A stretch of 64,000 bases of DNA from Peribacillus huizhouensis (GTDB lineage: Bacteria; Bacillota; Bacilli; Bacillales; DSM-1321): assembly GCF_014138605.1 (NCBI RefSeq), contig NZ_JACJHX010000002.1:101899-165898 (forward strand), read 5' to 3'. The position numbers and the translations under genes were made by a program. This document shows, one piece after another, positions 48,972-58,119 of the stretch. The notes beneath the pieces are model-generated. The model saw only the letters and a list, made by a program, of their open reading frames with translations, had not been told where the DNA came from and made no database searches. Numbering within the stretch: position 1 is the stretch's first letter; the number at the start of each line of letters is the position of its first letter.

Positions 48972-49397
48972 TTAAATATAAAACATATACGAATCATGTT
49001 CACTATCATCTTTATAATTCGCTAGATCCTCAAGTGTCGTACTATCTAGGACATCCTTTACTGCATCACGAATCCGAACCCATAGTTGGCGTTTAATTGG
49101 CTCTTCGTCCTCAATTCCTTCAACAGGGGTAATCGGACCTTCCAATACGCGGATGATGTCACCAGACGTAATTTCTTTCGGTTCTTTCGTTAGAATATAC
49201 CCGCCATATGCTCCACGAATACTGCGCACTAAGCCAGCATTTCTAAGCGGGGCGATCAGTTGTTCTAAATAATGCTCTGATAAATTATGCGTCTGTGCAA
49301 TCGACTTAAGCGATGTCGGGCTCTTCCCCTCGCCATACTGCTTTGCCAATTCAATCATAATGGTTAAGCCATAGCGGCCTTTTGTCGAGATTCTCAT
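48972..49397 (-). CDS. cymR: Cysteine metabolism repressor CymR (Rrf2 family)
   Basis: CymR with O-acetylserine-thiol-lyase CysK represses genes for cysteine uptake and synthesis. The 141-residue Rrf2 protein has a winged helix (MRISTKGRYGLTIMIELAKQ, SLKSIAQTHNLSEHYLEQLI, RGAYGGYILTKEP). It lacks the C-x-n cysteines that hold an iron-sulfur cluster in IscR, as CymR does. AAGGTGGG precedes the ATG. It is divergent from rarA. The yrrT-mtnN-mccA-mccB operon in this window is a known target in B. subtilis. Confidence 0.92.
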   Translation of the reverse strand: MRISTKGRYGLTIMIELAKQYGEGKSPTSLKSIAQTHNLSEHYLEQLIAPLRNAGLVRSIRGAYGGYILTKEPKEITSGDIIRVLEGPITPVEGIEDEEPIKRQLWVRIRDAVKDVLDSTTLEDLANYKDDSEHDSYMFYI

Positions 49398-49724
49398 CGT
49401 TTACCCACCTTCATATTTTCCTTCAAACTATATCGTATCGAATTAATTCCGATTTAACTGTTTTAATATTGCTAACTGATGGAAATTCTTTTTTACGCTT
49501 TAAAAATTATAGCATAATCCTAAGTGAAATGCATAATAGTGCACGTTTAAAAAGGAGGATAAAAAGAGCCGAGAAGTTCTTAACAGCGATCTTCATTAAC
49601 CTTTCGCATATGCACTAACGTTAAGGACCTAACTTTTTGAACAACCTCAAATAGCCTATTTACGTTCTTTTTCATGAAAAATATGATACCTTTATCTTAC
49701 ACAATAGCTATAGGAGCGATGACG
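49398..49724. other. cymR-rarA divergent promoter region
   Basis: No gene seen. GAATTAATTC at 49438-49447, a 10-bp palindrome about 45 bases before the cymR start, could be an autoregulatory site. TAGGAGCG near 49712 is the rarA ribosome binding site. Confidence 0.35.
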
Positions 49725-51017
49725 ATGTCCATAAAACCACTTGCATTTAGGATGCGCCCCCGTTCTATCGAGGAAGTGATGGGGCAGGAGCATCTCGTAA
49801 ATGAAGGAAAAATTATCAATCGAATGGTCAAAGCAAAACAGCTTTCTTCGATGATCTTATACGGCCCGCCCGGGGTTGGAAAAACATCGATTGCTAGTGC
49901 GATTGCTGGCAGTACCCAATTCGCCTTTCGTACGTTGAACGCGGTAACAAATAATAAAAAAGATATGGAAATTGTCGCTGCCGAAGCAAAAATGTCAGGG
50001 AAAGTCATTCTTCTATTAGATGAAGTGCATCGACTCGACAAAGCGAAACAAGATTTCCTGTTACCGTATCTTGAAAATGGCATGATCACGTTAATTGGAG
50101 CGACGACAAGTAACCCGTATCATGCAATCAACCCAGCCATTCGGAGTCGTTGTCAAATCTTCGAACTAAAAGCACTTGAACCCGATGATATTGTTACGGC
50201 TTTGAAACGTGCGATCGAGGACGATGAGCGAGGACTTGGGAAATTTACGACAGATGTAAGTGAGGAAGCACTCCTTCATTTGGCAACCGCCTCAAATGGC
50301 GACGTAAGAAGCGCATTGAACGCTCTGGAGCTAGCGGTCATCTCAACAGAGCCTGATATGGATGGGACGATTACAATCACAGTGGAAATCGCAGAGGAAT
50401 GTATCCAAAAAAAACACTTTTCCCACGACAAAGATGGCGATGCTCATTATGACGTAATTTCAGCCTTTCAAAAATCTATTCGTGGTAGTGACGTGAATGC
50501 CGCCCTTCATTATTTAGGTCGTTTAATTGAAGCAGGTGATTTAGTAAGCATTGCCCGCAGACTTGTCGTCATTGCCTATGAAGATGTCGGTCTCGCTAAT
50601 CCACAAGCTGGACCACGTGCATTAGCAGCAGTTGAAGCTGCCGAACGCCTCGGCTTTCCTGAAGCCCGCATTCCGCTAGCTAATTCTGTCATCGAGCTTT
50701 GCTTATCACCTAAATCAAACACAGCCATGACAGCGATTGACGCAGCGCTGGCTGATATTCGTGCCGGAAGCACTGGTGATATACCTGATCATGTGAAGGA
50801 CGCCCATTACAAAGGGGCTAAGGAACTCGGACGCGGCGTTGAATACCTCTATCCACATAATTATGAAAGCGGATGGGTAAAACAGCAATATTTGCCGAAT
50901 AAACTCGCTAACAAAAAATATTATCAGCCTAAAACGAGCGGCAAATTCGAACAAGCTCTTGCAGCTGTCTATGATAAAATTGAAAAAAACTCCAAGCCTA
51001 GTCCTACACGGAAATAA
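49725..51017 (+). CDS. rarA: Replication-associated recombination protein RarA
   Basis: RarA (MgsA, YrvN) is an AAA+ ATPase that acts at stalled replication forks. The 430-residue protein has the start KPLAFRMRPRSIEEVMGQEH, Walker A ILYGPPGVGKTSIA, Walker B VILLLDEVHRL, an arginine-finger region PAIRSRCQIFEL, and the C-terminal tetramer domain with EDVGLANPQA and HYKGAKELGRGVEYLYPH. The frame is open from 49674, but AGGAG stands eight bases before the ATG at 49725. Confidence 0.95.
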   Translation: MSIKPLAFRMRPRSIEEVMGQEHLVNEGKIINRMVKAKQLSSMILYGPPGVGKTSIASAIAGSTQFAFRTLNAVTNNKKDMEIVAAEAKMSGKVILLLDEVHRLDKAKQDFLLPYLENGMITLIGATTSNPYHAINPAIRSRCQIFELKALEPDDIVTALKRAIEDDERGLGKFTTDVSEEALLHLATASNGDVRSALNALELAVISTEPDMDGTITITVEIAEECIQKKHFSHDKDGDAHYDVISAFQKSIRGSDVNAALHYLGRLIEAGDLVSIARRLVVIAYEDVGLANPQAGPRALAAVEAAERLGFPEARIPLANSVIELCLSPKSNTAMTAIDAALADIRAGSTGDIPDHVKDAHYKGAKELGRGVEYLYPHNYESGWVKQQYLPNKLANKKYYQPKTSGKFEQALAAVYDKIEKNSKPSPTRK

Positions 51018-51034
51018 AGGCTTGGCGTTTTTTA
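50995..51034 (+). terminator. Terminator of rarA
   Basis: CCAAGCCT and AGGCTTGG pair across the stop codon, followed by CGTTTTTT. The stem overlaps the last codons of rarA. Confidence 0.75.
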
Positions 51035-51157
51035 ACATTATGCACCTAGAATAAATAGAATTAGAGTGACAGAGCCCATTTCACATGATCTAACCCATTT
51101 ATTACGCTTTCCCCCGAAACTTCATCTTGCTTAACGGAATAAATAAACGGAATCTCA

Positions 51158-51257
51158 GACTTATCGAGCCGGAAAGCAAATTTGCGTGCCGGATTGGTTT
51201 CATAACGTGCCAGCCTGAAGCTTTTGCGTGCCGGATTGGAGGTTTGCGTGCCGGAGC
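51158..51257. repeat. Family E 20-bp tandem array, locus 3
   Basis: Five units in exactly 100 bp: GACTTATCGAGCCGGAAAGC, AAATTTGCGTGCCGGATTGG, TTTCATAACGTGCCAGCCTG, AAGCTTTTGCGTGCCGGATT, GGAGGTTTGCGTGCCGGAGC. The core GTGCCGGA recurs at a fixed phase. The rarA/ABC gap (365 bp) otherwise holds no gene. Confidence 0.8.
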
Positions 51258-51344
51258 ACAGCTAAACAGGACAAGAGATGAATCTTGAAACTAAGACGCC
51301 GACTCCATACACCAATCTTTTACCGCCAGAAAGATTTTCGTAGC

Positions 51345-51375
51345 AAAAACCCCCGAATTATACTCATTAGGGGGT
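51345..51375 (-). terminator. Terminator of the ABC transporter genes
   Basis: ACCCCCTAATGAG and TTCGGGGGT arms on the minus strand, followed by TTTTTG. It lies just after the permease stop. Confidence 0.82.
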
Positions 51376-51382
51376 ACACAAA

Positions 51383-52330
51383 TTAAGCTGCTACATCTCG
51401 TTTTACAAAAGCCCAGAATGCAACGACAAGGAAGATGATGTAATACACGAGCAATACAATGAGCGAAAACGATAAGGTCATGCCTTCAACCATCAGTGTC
51501 CCAGAGCCAAAGTACGGGAGCAAATTCGTGTTGGCGAACAGTAAATATTTTGCCCAATCAAAGAATCCCGCAATGATGGATGTTACGATACTACCCATTA
51601 ATAAAAGGAAGATGGAAAGTCCGATAGCAAGAGAACTGTTACGGAAAGCTGCCGAAATCATGAACGCCATCGTCGTAAAAATTAGTAACCCAACCGAACT
51701 CAATGCGTATTGCGACAGTAAAAACGGAATTTGCGCACGTGCTACAATTTGACCATCTAAATAAGCTAAATGCGGCTGGTTCTGTTCAAATCCAAAGAAT
51801 GCTGCACCTAAAATAAAGCTTAGAACAAATAAAATGGCTAGCATAAATAGAGCATATAAAAGGACCGTTATGTATTTGCTCAACAAAATCTTCGCTCTAC
51901 TAATCGGGCGAATAAGCAATAGTTTGATTGTTCCCCAGCTGAATTCACTCGCCACAATTCCCGCCGCGATAATGATTGTAAACAAGGCGACAATATCGAC
52001 TAATCCCATCATCCCATTCATAAACGTCCAAACATTATAAGACGTCACTTTTGGCATATCATGCGAAATGCGGTACTCATTCTCAGCGATTATTCTTTCA
52101 ATCTCCTTTTTATAAGGACCTGGTGTTGATTTGAGCTCTTCCTTTAAGTCTTTATTTTCTTCTTCCAGCGCTGCCTGCCAATTTCCATTATCGTTAATCA
52201 CATTGTCCTGGCTATTTACAAACGTGATTCCAATCGCCGCAACCACTACTATGATCGCAAGGATGCCAATCATGATGAAACTTGATTTTCGTTTAAAAAT
52301 CTTGACCCATTCGTTTGCGAGCAATCCCAT
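51383..52330 (-). CDS. ABC-2 type transporter permease
   Basis: A 315-residue membrane protein with one helix near the N-terminus (about 18-38), an extracytoplasmic part with acidic and lysine-rich residues (about 40-95) and five further helices (from about 107), ending WAFVKRDVAA. This is the layout of ABC-2 permeases of the NatB/YthQ or bacitracin-export type. The ATG overlaps the stop of the ATPase gene (TAATG), so both subunits are made from one mRNA. Substrate unknown. Confidence 0.88.
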   Translation of the reverse strand: MGLLANEWVKIFKRKSSFIMIGILAIIVVVAAIGITFVNSQDNVINDNGNWQAALEEENKDLKEELKSTPGPYKKEIERIIAENEYRISHDMPKVTSYNVWTFMNGMMGLVDIVALFTIIIAAGIVASEFSWGTIKLLLIRPISRAKILLSKYITVLLYALFMLAILFVLSFILGAAFFGFEQNQPHLAYLDGQIVARAQIPFLLSQYALSSVGLLIFTTMAFMISAAFRNSSLAIGLSIFLLLMGSIVTSIIAGFFDWAKYLLFANTNLLPYFGSGTLMVEGMTLSFSLIVLLVYYIIFLVVAFWAFVKRDVAA

Positions 52331-53247
52331 TAAGCAATCCCTCCTTTTTCACTTGTGATTTCAAGGAATTTCTCTTCAAGAGACTGATTGATTTGTTTTA
52401 CTTCATAAATATCACAATTGTTTTCAACGAGTCGTTTTACTAGTTTAGGAACATCAATAGACGCGCCTTCCACATGGAGTAGTTGCTTCGTCACTTTCAC
52501 TTCTACACCCTCAAAAGCATTTTGTAACAGATTGAACGCTTGATCAACCGGCTTTGCCGAAATAAGATAGGAAATATTTCCATCATTCACCATATCATTT
52601 ACAAGTTGTACGTCGACCATACGGCCATTTTGAATAATGCCAATCCGATCACACATCATTTCCATTTCAGATAACAAGTGACTCGATACTACCACGGCCA
52701 TGTCTTCCACACGAGCTAGTCGTTTCAAGTAATCACGAATTTCCCTGATACCAGCTGGATCAAGTCCATTCGTTGGTTCATCCAAAATCAATACTTTCGG
52801 TCGATGAAGCAAGGCTTGGGCGATACCCAGTCGCTGCCGCATCCCTAATGAGTACGTTTTCACTTTCTCTTTCATTCGATTTTGCAACCCAACAAGCTCA
52901 GCAACCTCATCAATCCGCTCCATTGTTACCCCTTTTGTCATCCTTGCATAATGCTTTAAATTATCATAACCAGACATAAATTTATACATTTCAGGATTCT
53001 CAACAATGGCACCCACTTTAGCGATCGCTTCTTCATAATTACTTTTTACACTATGTCCATCTATGAAAATATCACCAGACGTTATTTTCATTAACCCAAC
53101 AAGCATCCGAATTGTCGTTGTTTTTCCAGCGCCATTTGGCCCAAGAAAACCGAATATCTCTCCTGCGTGCACATCAAAACTAAGATTATCAATAATCGTC
53201 TTACTGCCTATTTTCTTCGAGACGTTATTTAACGAGACTACTATCAA
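52330..53247 (-). CDS. ABC transporter ATP-binding protein
   Basis: ATPase partner of the adjoining permease. Walker A is FGFLGPNGAGKTTTIRML, the Q-loop region is GAIVENPEMYKFMSG, signature is YSLGMRQRLGIAQAL and Walker B is VLILDEPTNGLDPAG. The C-terminal region after 220 holds a regulatory part typical of multidrug or bacteriocin-export ATPases. Length is 305 residues. Start is TTG, with GGAGAGGG upstream. Confidence 0.92.
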   Translation of the reverse strand: MIVVSLNNVSKKIGSKTIIDNLSFDVHAGEIFGFLGPNGAGKTTTIRMLVGLMKITSGDIFIDGHSVKSNYEEAIAKVGAIVENPEMYKFMSGYDNLKHYARMTKGVTMERIDEVAELVGLQNRMKEKVKTYSLGMRQRLGIAQALLHRPKVLILDEPTNGLDPAGIREIRDYLKRLARVEDMAVVVSSHLLSEMEMMCDRIGIIQNGRMVDVQLVNDMVNDGNISYLISAKPVDQAFNLLQNAFEGVEVKVTKQLLHVEGASIDVPKLVKRLVENNCDIYEVKQINQSLEEKFLEITSEKGGIA

Positions 53248-53456
53248 ATTAAACCCTCTCCTTTTCTTCAGACATCTTCTAACAACTTATCATCCGAGGA
53301 AATACTTTTAAATTTTAACATTATTTTACTAATATGTCACTTCAAGTTCGTTTAACATTTACGATTCTACCACTTTGAAATACTATCAAAATCTAGTAAA
53401 TTTCTATATAATTACTTTTAGGCCCCATTATAAAAAAAACAGGAAGGAAGTACTAG

Positions 53457-54392
53457 ATGAAACGTCAAAAGAAAACGAAGAAGAAAAAGAGCTGGCTGAA
53501 GATTATCAGTATTACCCTTCTCATTTTTCTAGCAGCAGGGGGTGCTTATGCATACTCGGTATATCATTCCCTTACAAAAGCTGTTAATACGATGCATACG
53601 CCGATAGAAGATCGTCCTATTTCTGAAAAACGACAAAAAGAAATCGCCTATGCTCAAAAAGAACCATTTTCCGTCCTCATACTAGGTGTTGATGAACGTG
53701 ATGGAGACAGTGGACGGTCTGATACGATGATCGTTTTAACCGTGAATCCAGATACAAATTCCGTGAAAATGTTAAGTATTCCACGGGATACTCGAACGGA
53801 TATTATCGGCAAAAATAAAGTGGACAAGATTAACCATGCCTACGCATTTGGCGGCGTGAAAATGTCAATGGATACAGTCGAGAACTTCCTTGATATCCCA
53901 TTAGATTATTACGTAAAAATCAATATGGAAGGTTTTCAGGATATCGTAGATTCAGTGGGCGGCGTTGAAGTAAACAATGACTTAGACTTTAGCTATGGAG
54001 GAGATCACTTCCCAATCGGCAAGATCAAACTAGATGGAGCAGAAGCTTTAAACTTCTCTCGAATGAGATATGAAGATCCACGCGGTGACTTCGGACGTCA
54101 ATACAGACAACGTGAAATCATTCAAGGAGTCATTAATAAAGGGGCAAGCTTTGCTACTTTAACAAACTACTCAACTATTTTTGATGCATTGAGCAAAAAC
54201 ATCGAAACAAACCTAACATTCTCTCAAATGAATGACATCCAGAAACACTATCGCACTGCAGCGAAAAAGGTGGAACAAATGGAGATGAAGAGCACAGGTA
54301 AACGAATCGATGGAATCTATTATGGAATTGTAAGTAACGAAGAAAAACAAAGAATCCATGATGAACTAAAAGCACATTTAGAGTTAAAATAA
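53457..54392 (+). CDS. LytR-CpsA-Psr family wall polymer ligase
   Basis: LCP proteins attach teichoic acids and similar polymers to peptidoglycan outside the membrane. The 311-residue protein has a lysine-rich cytoplasmic end (1-12), one membrane helix (about 14-33) and the LCP domain with LILGVDERDGDSGRSDTMIV, LSIPRDTRTDI and a later FSRMRYEDPRGDFGRQYRQR, the arginines that hold the polyprenyl phosphate. AGGAAGGAAG precedes the ATG. Close to TagT/TagU/TagV, but which one is unclear. Followed by a family C hairpin. Confidence 0.93.
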   Translation: MKRQKKTKKKKSWLKIISITLLIFLAAGGAYAYSVYHSLTKAVNTMHTPIEDRPISEKRQKEIAYAQKEPFSVLILGVDERDGDSGRSDTMIVLTVNPDTNSVKMLSIPRDTRTDIIGKNKVDKINHAYAFGGVKMSMDTVENFLDIPLDYYVKINMEGFQDIVDSVGGVEVNNDLDFSYGGDHFPIGKIKLDGAEALNFSRMRYEDPRGDFGRQYRQREIIQGVINKGASFATLTNYSTIFDALSKNIETNLTFSQMNDIQKHYRTAAKKVEQMEMKSTGKRIDGIYYGIVSNEEKQRIHDELKAHLELK

Positions 54393-54462
54393 TGAATGTT
54401 GTCAGACCAAGCACTCTCAACACAGTTTTTAGATGTTGCTGGGTCTGACCCCCTTTTAAGAT
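54393..54462. repeat. Family C long hairpin repeat, copy 8
   Basis: TTGTCAGACC and GGGTCTGACC arms flank AGCACTCTCAACACAG and CTGTGTTGAG-like pairing. It stands right after the LCP gene stop and ends in TTTT, so it should terminate that gene. Confidence 0.7.
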
Positions 54463-54509
54463 TGTTTGACAAAATACGAGTCGATGCAAAAAATTTGTAG
54501 GAATTTATC

Positions 54510-54540
54510 TTGTTTATGTGCGCGTAATTCGCGGTATACT
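54510..54540 (+). promoter_or_regulatory. Candidate promoter with CGCG dyad
   Basis: TTGTTT and TATACT are 19 bases apart, and the spacer holds CGCG-TAATT-CGCG (54521-54533), a dyad that could be a regulator site. It precedes the 31-residue peptide gene by 57 bases. Confidence 0.4.
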
Positions 54541-54596
54541 TTTACTAAAGGAGAAAGTTTTTTTCTTTCTAAAAATAAAAATAGGAGTCGATCGTA

Positions 54597-54692
54597 ATGA
54601 AAATAAAAGCTGGCAGTTGGACTATGCTTTCCTCACAAGACAAAATGTTCATCCTAAAAGCAATTAGCAATCGCACAAAGAAAGCGATGTAA
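54597..54692 (+). CDS. Hypothetical 31-residue peptide
   Basis: MKIKAGSWTMLSSQDKMFIL followed by KAISNRTKKAM: basic at both ends, no membrane segment, a central hydrophobic turn. ATAGGAGTCG precedes the ATG by eight bases, and a plausible promoter lies upstream. Function unknown. It is followed by a family A copy and has no strong terminator of its own. Confidence 0.5.
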   Translation: MKIKAGSWTMLSSQDKMFILKAISNRTKKAM

Positions 54693-54707
54693 TCCTCTTA
54701 CGGTCTT

Positions 54708-54888
54708 TAAAGGACATGGGGCGGGGCTTTGCGACTTATTAATAAGCCTTCTTCTTTTCAATAATACTTATTTTATTAAAGTACCTAAATCCGGCTTCGC
54801 ACCGCCATCATTGTGATTAGGTAAGTATAGCGTACTAAATATTGATCCTTCATGATAAATGGTTTTAACGCCATGTAGATTTTGAATG
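54708..54888 (-). repeat. Family A dispersed repeat, copy 7
   Basis: AAAGGACATGGGGCGGGGC, TTTGCGACTTATTAATAAGC, AATCCGGCTTCGCACCGCC, ATTGTGATTAGGTAAGTAT, GATCCTTCATGATAAATGG and TTTTAACGCCATG. It covers the gap to the gene at 54919. Confidence 0.8.
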
Positions 54889-54918
54889 AAAAAGGAGAAA
54901 TTATGATATTTTATTTAG

Positions 54919-55374
54919 CTAAAATCGATAATCCCACAGTATAAGCCACTCTCCTTTTTCCTTCACGACATAACAGTTTTGCTGCATCGTAAAAATACCA
55001 AACTGAGAATGAAATGTTACGTCAACAGGTACCTCATAAGCCTCAGCAAACACTTCACCGTCTTTATTCATTCTCCAGCCTTTCTTTTTCTTCCCTTTAC
55101 CAATTTCAAAAGAAAAAGTTTCAACGTTCATATGCTGCATAAAAACATGGGAACGAGTTTGAATATAAGTAGCTTTTGGAAACCGAATCTTCATATCAGG
55201 GTGAAACAATGTCCATGACTGATCAAAGCTCCCCTCTGCTTCATACGTATAAAAATCACGAACCACTTTTTCAGGACCACTAGGAATGTTAAGTATTACC
55301 AAAAGGACGATGCCAATAATAATAACTGTGATAACCAGTGGTAAAAACAGTTTTTTATTCCTTCTTTTTCTCAT
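54919..55374 (-). CDS. Membrane-anchored hypothetical protein (NTF2-like domain)
   Basis: A 151-residue protein with a basic N-terminus (MRKRRNKK), one membrane helix (about 9-30) and an outer domain starting GPEKVVRDFYTYEAEGSFDQ that looks like the NTF2-like fold found in DUF4878-type lipid-attached or anchored proteins, with VDVTFHSQFGIFTMQQNCYV and a final EWLILWDYRF. The frame opens three codons earlier at a GTG; the ATG at 55374 after TAGGTGGG is preferred. No enzyme motif is seen. It is divergent from the MFS gene. Confidence 0.65.
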   Translation of the reverse strand: MRKRRNKKLFLPLVITVIIIGIVLLVILNIPSGPEKVVRDFYTYEAEGSFDQSWTLFHPDMKIRFPKATYIQTRSHVFMQHMNVETFSFEIGKGKKKKGWRMNKDGEVFAEAYEVPVDVTFHSQFGIFTMQQNCYVVKEKGEWLILWDYRF

Positions 55375-55557
55375 AACGCCCACCTACCATTTCCTAAAAC
55401 AAGCTCTTCTTCATATGTATGTCAGGCCATGAAATAGTTATGTCATATTCGGTTGGGATTATAAATATACTTAGTACATCCCCCAACCTTAACATTCGCT
55501 TAATTATCCAAATTCTAGTAACATATCAATATGTAGAAAAAGAAGGAGGACTTATAG

Positions 55558-56748
55558 ATGGACAAAGCTTTAGTAATACCATGTCCTCAAGGTAAGGATA
55601 AAATATGGACACGTGATTTCATTATACTTTGTATCGCTAACTTCTTTATTTTTCTCGGCTTTCAAATGACATTACCGACCATTCCGCTCTTTGTTGAATA
55701 CTTAGGGGGAAATGATCAAATAATTGGCATTGTGGTTGGGATTTTTACCTTTTCCGCATTGATTGTCCGCCCATATGCAGGACAAATTCTTGAAACAAAA
55801 GGAAGAAAATTTGTTTTTTTATTCGGCCTTTCTATATTCGTTGTAACAGTTGGAGCATTTGGATACATGGCTAGCATCTTCATGCTATTCGCTTTAAGGG
55901 TTGCCCAAGGAATAGGTTGGGGGTTCTCTTCTACTGCTTCTGGAACGATTGCATCAGACATCATTCCTGCAAGCAGACGTGGTGAAGGCATGGGCTTTTA
56001 CGGCTTGTCTGGAAATCTAGCTCTAGCAATTGGACCATCTCTCGGTCTAGTATTAGCAGGTAAACTATCATTTCAAACACTTTTCCTTTTATGTGGAGCA
56101 TTAGGCCTAGGATCCGTTGCACTAGCTACTGCAATCCGTTACAAAAAAGGCGACAAACCCGCTGTCAAAACAACATCCCGTACTTTTGATATTTATGAAA
56201 AAACAGCCTTGCAGCCATCGACTTTATTATTTTTCATCACCGTCACATTCGGTGGGATTGCCACGTTTCTCCCACTCTATTCAATGAAACAAGGAGTCAC
56301 AGGGATTCAATGGTATTTCCTTATCTATGCGATTGCCCTTTTATTCACACGTCTTTACGCAGGAAAACTATACGATACAAGAGGTCACAAATTCATTTAT
56401 ATTCCATCGGCTCTGTGTATTTTCATCGCTATGCTGCTGCTCGCATGGCTGCCAAATAACATCGTGCTCTACACAGCAGCCATATTCTACGGTCTCGGCT
56501 TTGGAACGGTCCAACCAGCACTCCAAGCATGGTCCATTGAAAAGGCGGCACAACATCGAAAAGGAATGGCCAACGCAACCTTCTTCTCCTTCTTCGATCT
56601 TGGCGTTGGAATTGGCGCCATCACATTCGGACAAATCGGCTACCTATTCGGCTATCGAAGCATCTATTTAACATCTGCTCTTTCTATTTTTATCTCGATG
56701 ATTATATATTTATACTTTTTGAAGAAAAATGAACGATCGCTCGTGTAG
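55558..56748 (+). CDS. Major facilitator superfamily transporter
   Basis: A 396-residue protein with 12 predicted helices. The loop after helix 2 reads VRPYAGQILETKGRKFVFLF, the MFS motif A pattern, and the matching loop in the second half is TRLYAGKLYDTRGHKFIYI. This fits drug/metabolite exporters of the DHA1/YwoG-like kind; the substrate cannot be told. AAGGAGGAC precedes the ATG. A single gene, with no clear terminator. Confidence 0.9.
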   Translation: MDKALVIPCPQGKDKIWTRDFIILCIANFFIFLGFQMTLPTIPLFVEYLGGNDQIIGIVVGIFTFSALIVRPYAGQILETKGRKFVFLFGLSIFVVTVGAFGYMASIFMLFALRVAQGIGWGFSSTASGTIASDIIPASRRGEGMGFYGLSGNLALAIGPSLGLVLAGKLSFQTLFLLCGALGLGSVALATAIRYKKGDKPAVKTTSRTFDIYEKTALQPSTLLFFITVTFGGIATFLPLYSMKQGVTGIQWYFLIYAIALLFTRLYAGKLYDTRGHKFIYIPSALCIFIAMLLLAWLPNNIVLYTAAIFYGLGFGTVQPALQAWSIEKAAQHRKGMANATFFSFFDLGVGIGAITFGQIGYLFGYRSIYLTSALSIFISMIIYLYFLKKNERSLV

Positions 56749-56850
56749 GCAACAATGAATCTAGGAGAATGTGAAAAGACATTGCTAGAATATCTTGATG
56801 AAGGTATATCTTGTTTGCCTAGTTTGCAACCAAGAGTTGTACAGTGACAA

Positions 56851-56930
56851 AAAAGTTGTTTAATTTACAATAAAGTCGTTTAAAAAATAATAAAGTCGTT
56901 TAAAAAATAATAAAGTTGTTGAAAGAATGC
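56851..56930 (+). repeat. Family F 20-bp tandem repeat upstream of the GNAT gene
   Basis: Four units of 20 bp: AAAAGTTGTTTAATTTACAA, TAAAGTCGTTTAAAAAATAA (twice, identical) and TAAAGTTGTTGAAAGAATGC. Each contains AAAGTYGTTTA. Inverted versions (TAAACAACTTTA) occur downstream of the gene. Confidence 0.8.
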
Positions 56931-57101
56931 GAGTCATTCTTTCAACAATCGGCCAGATTGTGGAGTAAATAAACAAGTGCGCTTTAAACTTTCTGAAAAT
57001 TATGGGAGGAGATAAAAACGGTGAACAATGTTTTATGATAATTGAATTGCTCCTATAATAAAAAAGAGCGCGCGCTGTATTTAATTGGAAGGATCGAAGA
57101 A

Positions 57102-57869
57102 ATGATTGCAAATCAACAATTAGTTATAAACAATCTTGCAGAAAAAATAAGAATATTTACTCATGCGGTTAATGGAAAGCTTATCAACGAAGAAGATTTC
57201 GTTTTGGCGAATACAGAAATACCCACTGATACATTCAATGTACTTTTGCCGAAATCTTCACATATAAAAAATGCATTTAATATTAGAAGTAGCATCGAAA
57301 ATATGTCTCTTAAAGAATATCCCTTTAGTACGTGGATTGACTCCCGGTATTTGAACGCTGGCTGGCAAGACCTGATGCAAGAATACGACCTAAAAGAAGC
57401 AGAACGTAATGTAATGATGAAACTTGAAAATACTCTTAATGTCGGTCAAAGAAAGTCCCATCAGCTTATGATTACTCATGTGAGAAATTTTGAAGAACTT
57501 AAGGAATATAAAGAGGTTTTTATAAGCCTATTTGAAGGTACACCCGAAAAAGATGCGTTAGAAAATTATTTTAATAAGTTTTCTGAAGTAAATTTAGGTA
57601 CTGAAATTCAAATGTTTATTGGACGCGTCGGTGAAATAACTGTATCTACTGGTTTACTAATAGATAGCAAAGAAAGTTATGGTATTTATGATGTTATGAC
57701 AAAAGAAACATTTAGAAGTAAAGGATATGGCAGTGAAATGTTTCAATACCTTCTTACTCAAACAAAAGATAAACAAAAACCCGTTGTCTTACAAGCATCA
57801 AAGGATGGGGAAAATATCTATAGGCGCTTTGGGTTTATAGATGTCGGAGAAATGGTTGTATTTGAATAA
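57102..57869 (+). CDS. GNAT family acetyltransferase
   Basis: The C-terminal half is a GNAT fold with the acetyl-CoA loop TFRSKGYGSEMFQYLL and final VVLQASKDGENIYRRFGFI. The N-terminal half (about 1-130) is not recognised. The frame is open to 57042, but ATG 57102 has AAGGATCG eight bases upstream, so 255 residues are taken. A GTG at 57021 after GGGAGGAG, in the same frame, is followed by TGA and TAA after five codons: the original start of a longer protein may have been lost. It is flanked by inverted family F repeats and looks like an acquired cassette. Confidence 0.7.
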   Translation: MIANQQLVINNLAEKIRIFTHAVNGKLINEEDFVLANTEIPTDTFNVLLPKSSHIKNAFNIRSSIENMSLKEYPFSTWIDSRYLNAGWQDLMQEYDLKEAERNVMMKLENTLNVGQRKSHQLMITHVRNFEELKEYKEVFISLFEGTPEKDALENYFNKFSEVNLGTEIQMFIGRVGEITVSTGLLIDSKESYGIYDVMTKETFRSKGYGSEMFQYLLTQTKDKQKPVVLQASKDGENIYRRFGFIDVGEMVVFE

Positions 57870-57907
57870 GGAGATTTCTTATTAAGCTAAAAGGGAGCGT
57901 TAGTTTA

Positions 57908-58060
57908 ACAAGAATTAAACAACTTTAATATCCTTTTAAGCACCATAATTCTTTTAGTTCAATTCCGTTTTAAACAACTTTTAAAAGCCTTATTACATTT
58001 AATTGTAGTAAGTCTCTTGTTTATTATGGAGAAATAAACAACTTTATTATTTCTCTACAA
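57908..58060 (-). repeat. Family F inverted units downstream of the GNAT gene
   Basis: TTAAACAACTTTAATATCC (57914), TTTTAAACAACTTTTAAAAG (57970) and AATAAACAACTTTATTATTT (58034) are the reverse complement of the upstream units; the last lies in the perfect stem GAGAAATAA/TTATTTCTC. The stretch to 58329 holds no gene. Confidence 0.65.
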
Positions 58061-58086
58061 GAGTCTGTTACATAGCAATGGAAAGA

Positions 58087-58119
58087 GCCTGTTATGAAAA
58101 AATTTGATCATAACAGGCC
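58087..58119. terminator. Hairpin after the GNAT cassette
   Basis: GCCTGTTATGA and TCATAACAGGC form a perfect 11-bp stem with an 11-base A/T-rich loop. No long T run follows on the plus strand. Confidence 0.55.

Noticed and set aside
51158-51257. 20-bp periodic arrays as CRISPR
   Set aside because: The unit is one continuous 20-bp period without a conserved repeat plus unique spacers of 30 bp or more, and no cas gene is present.
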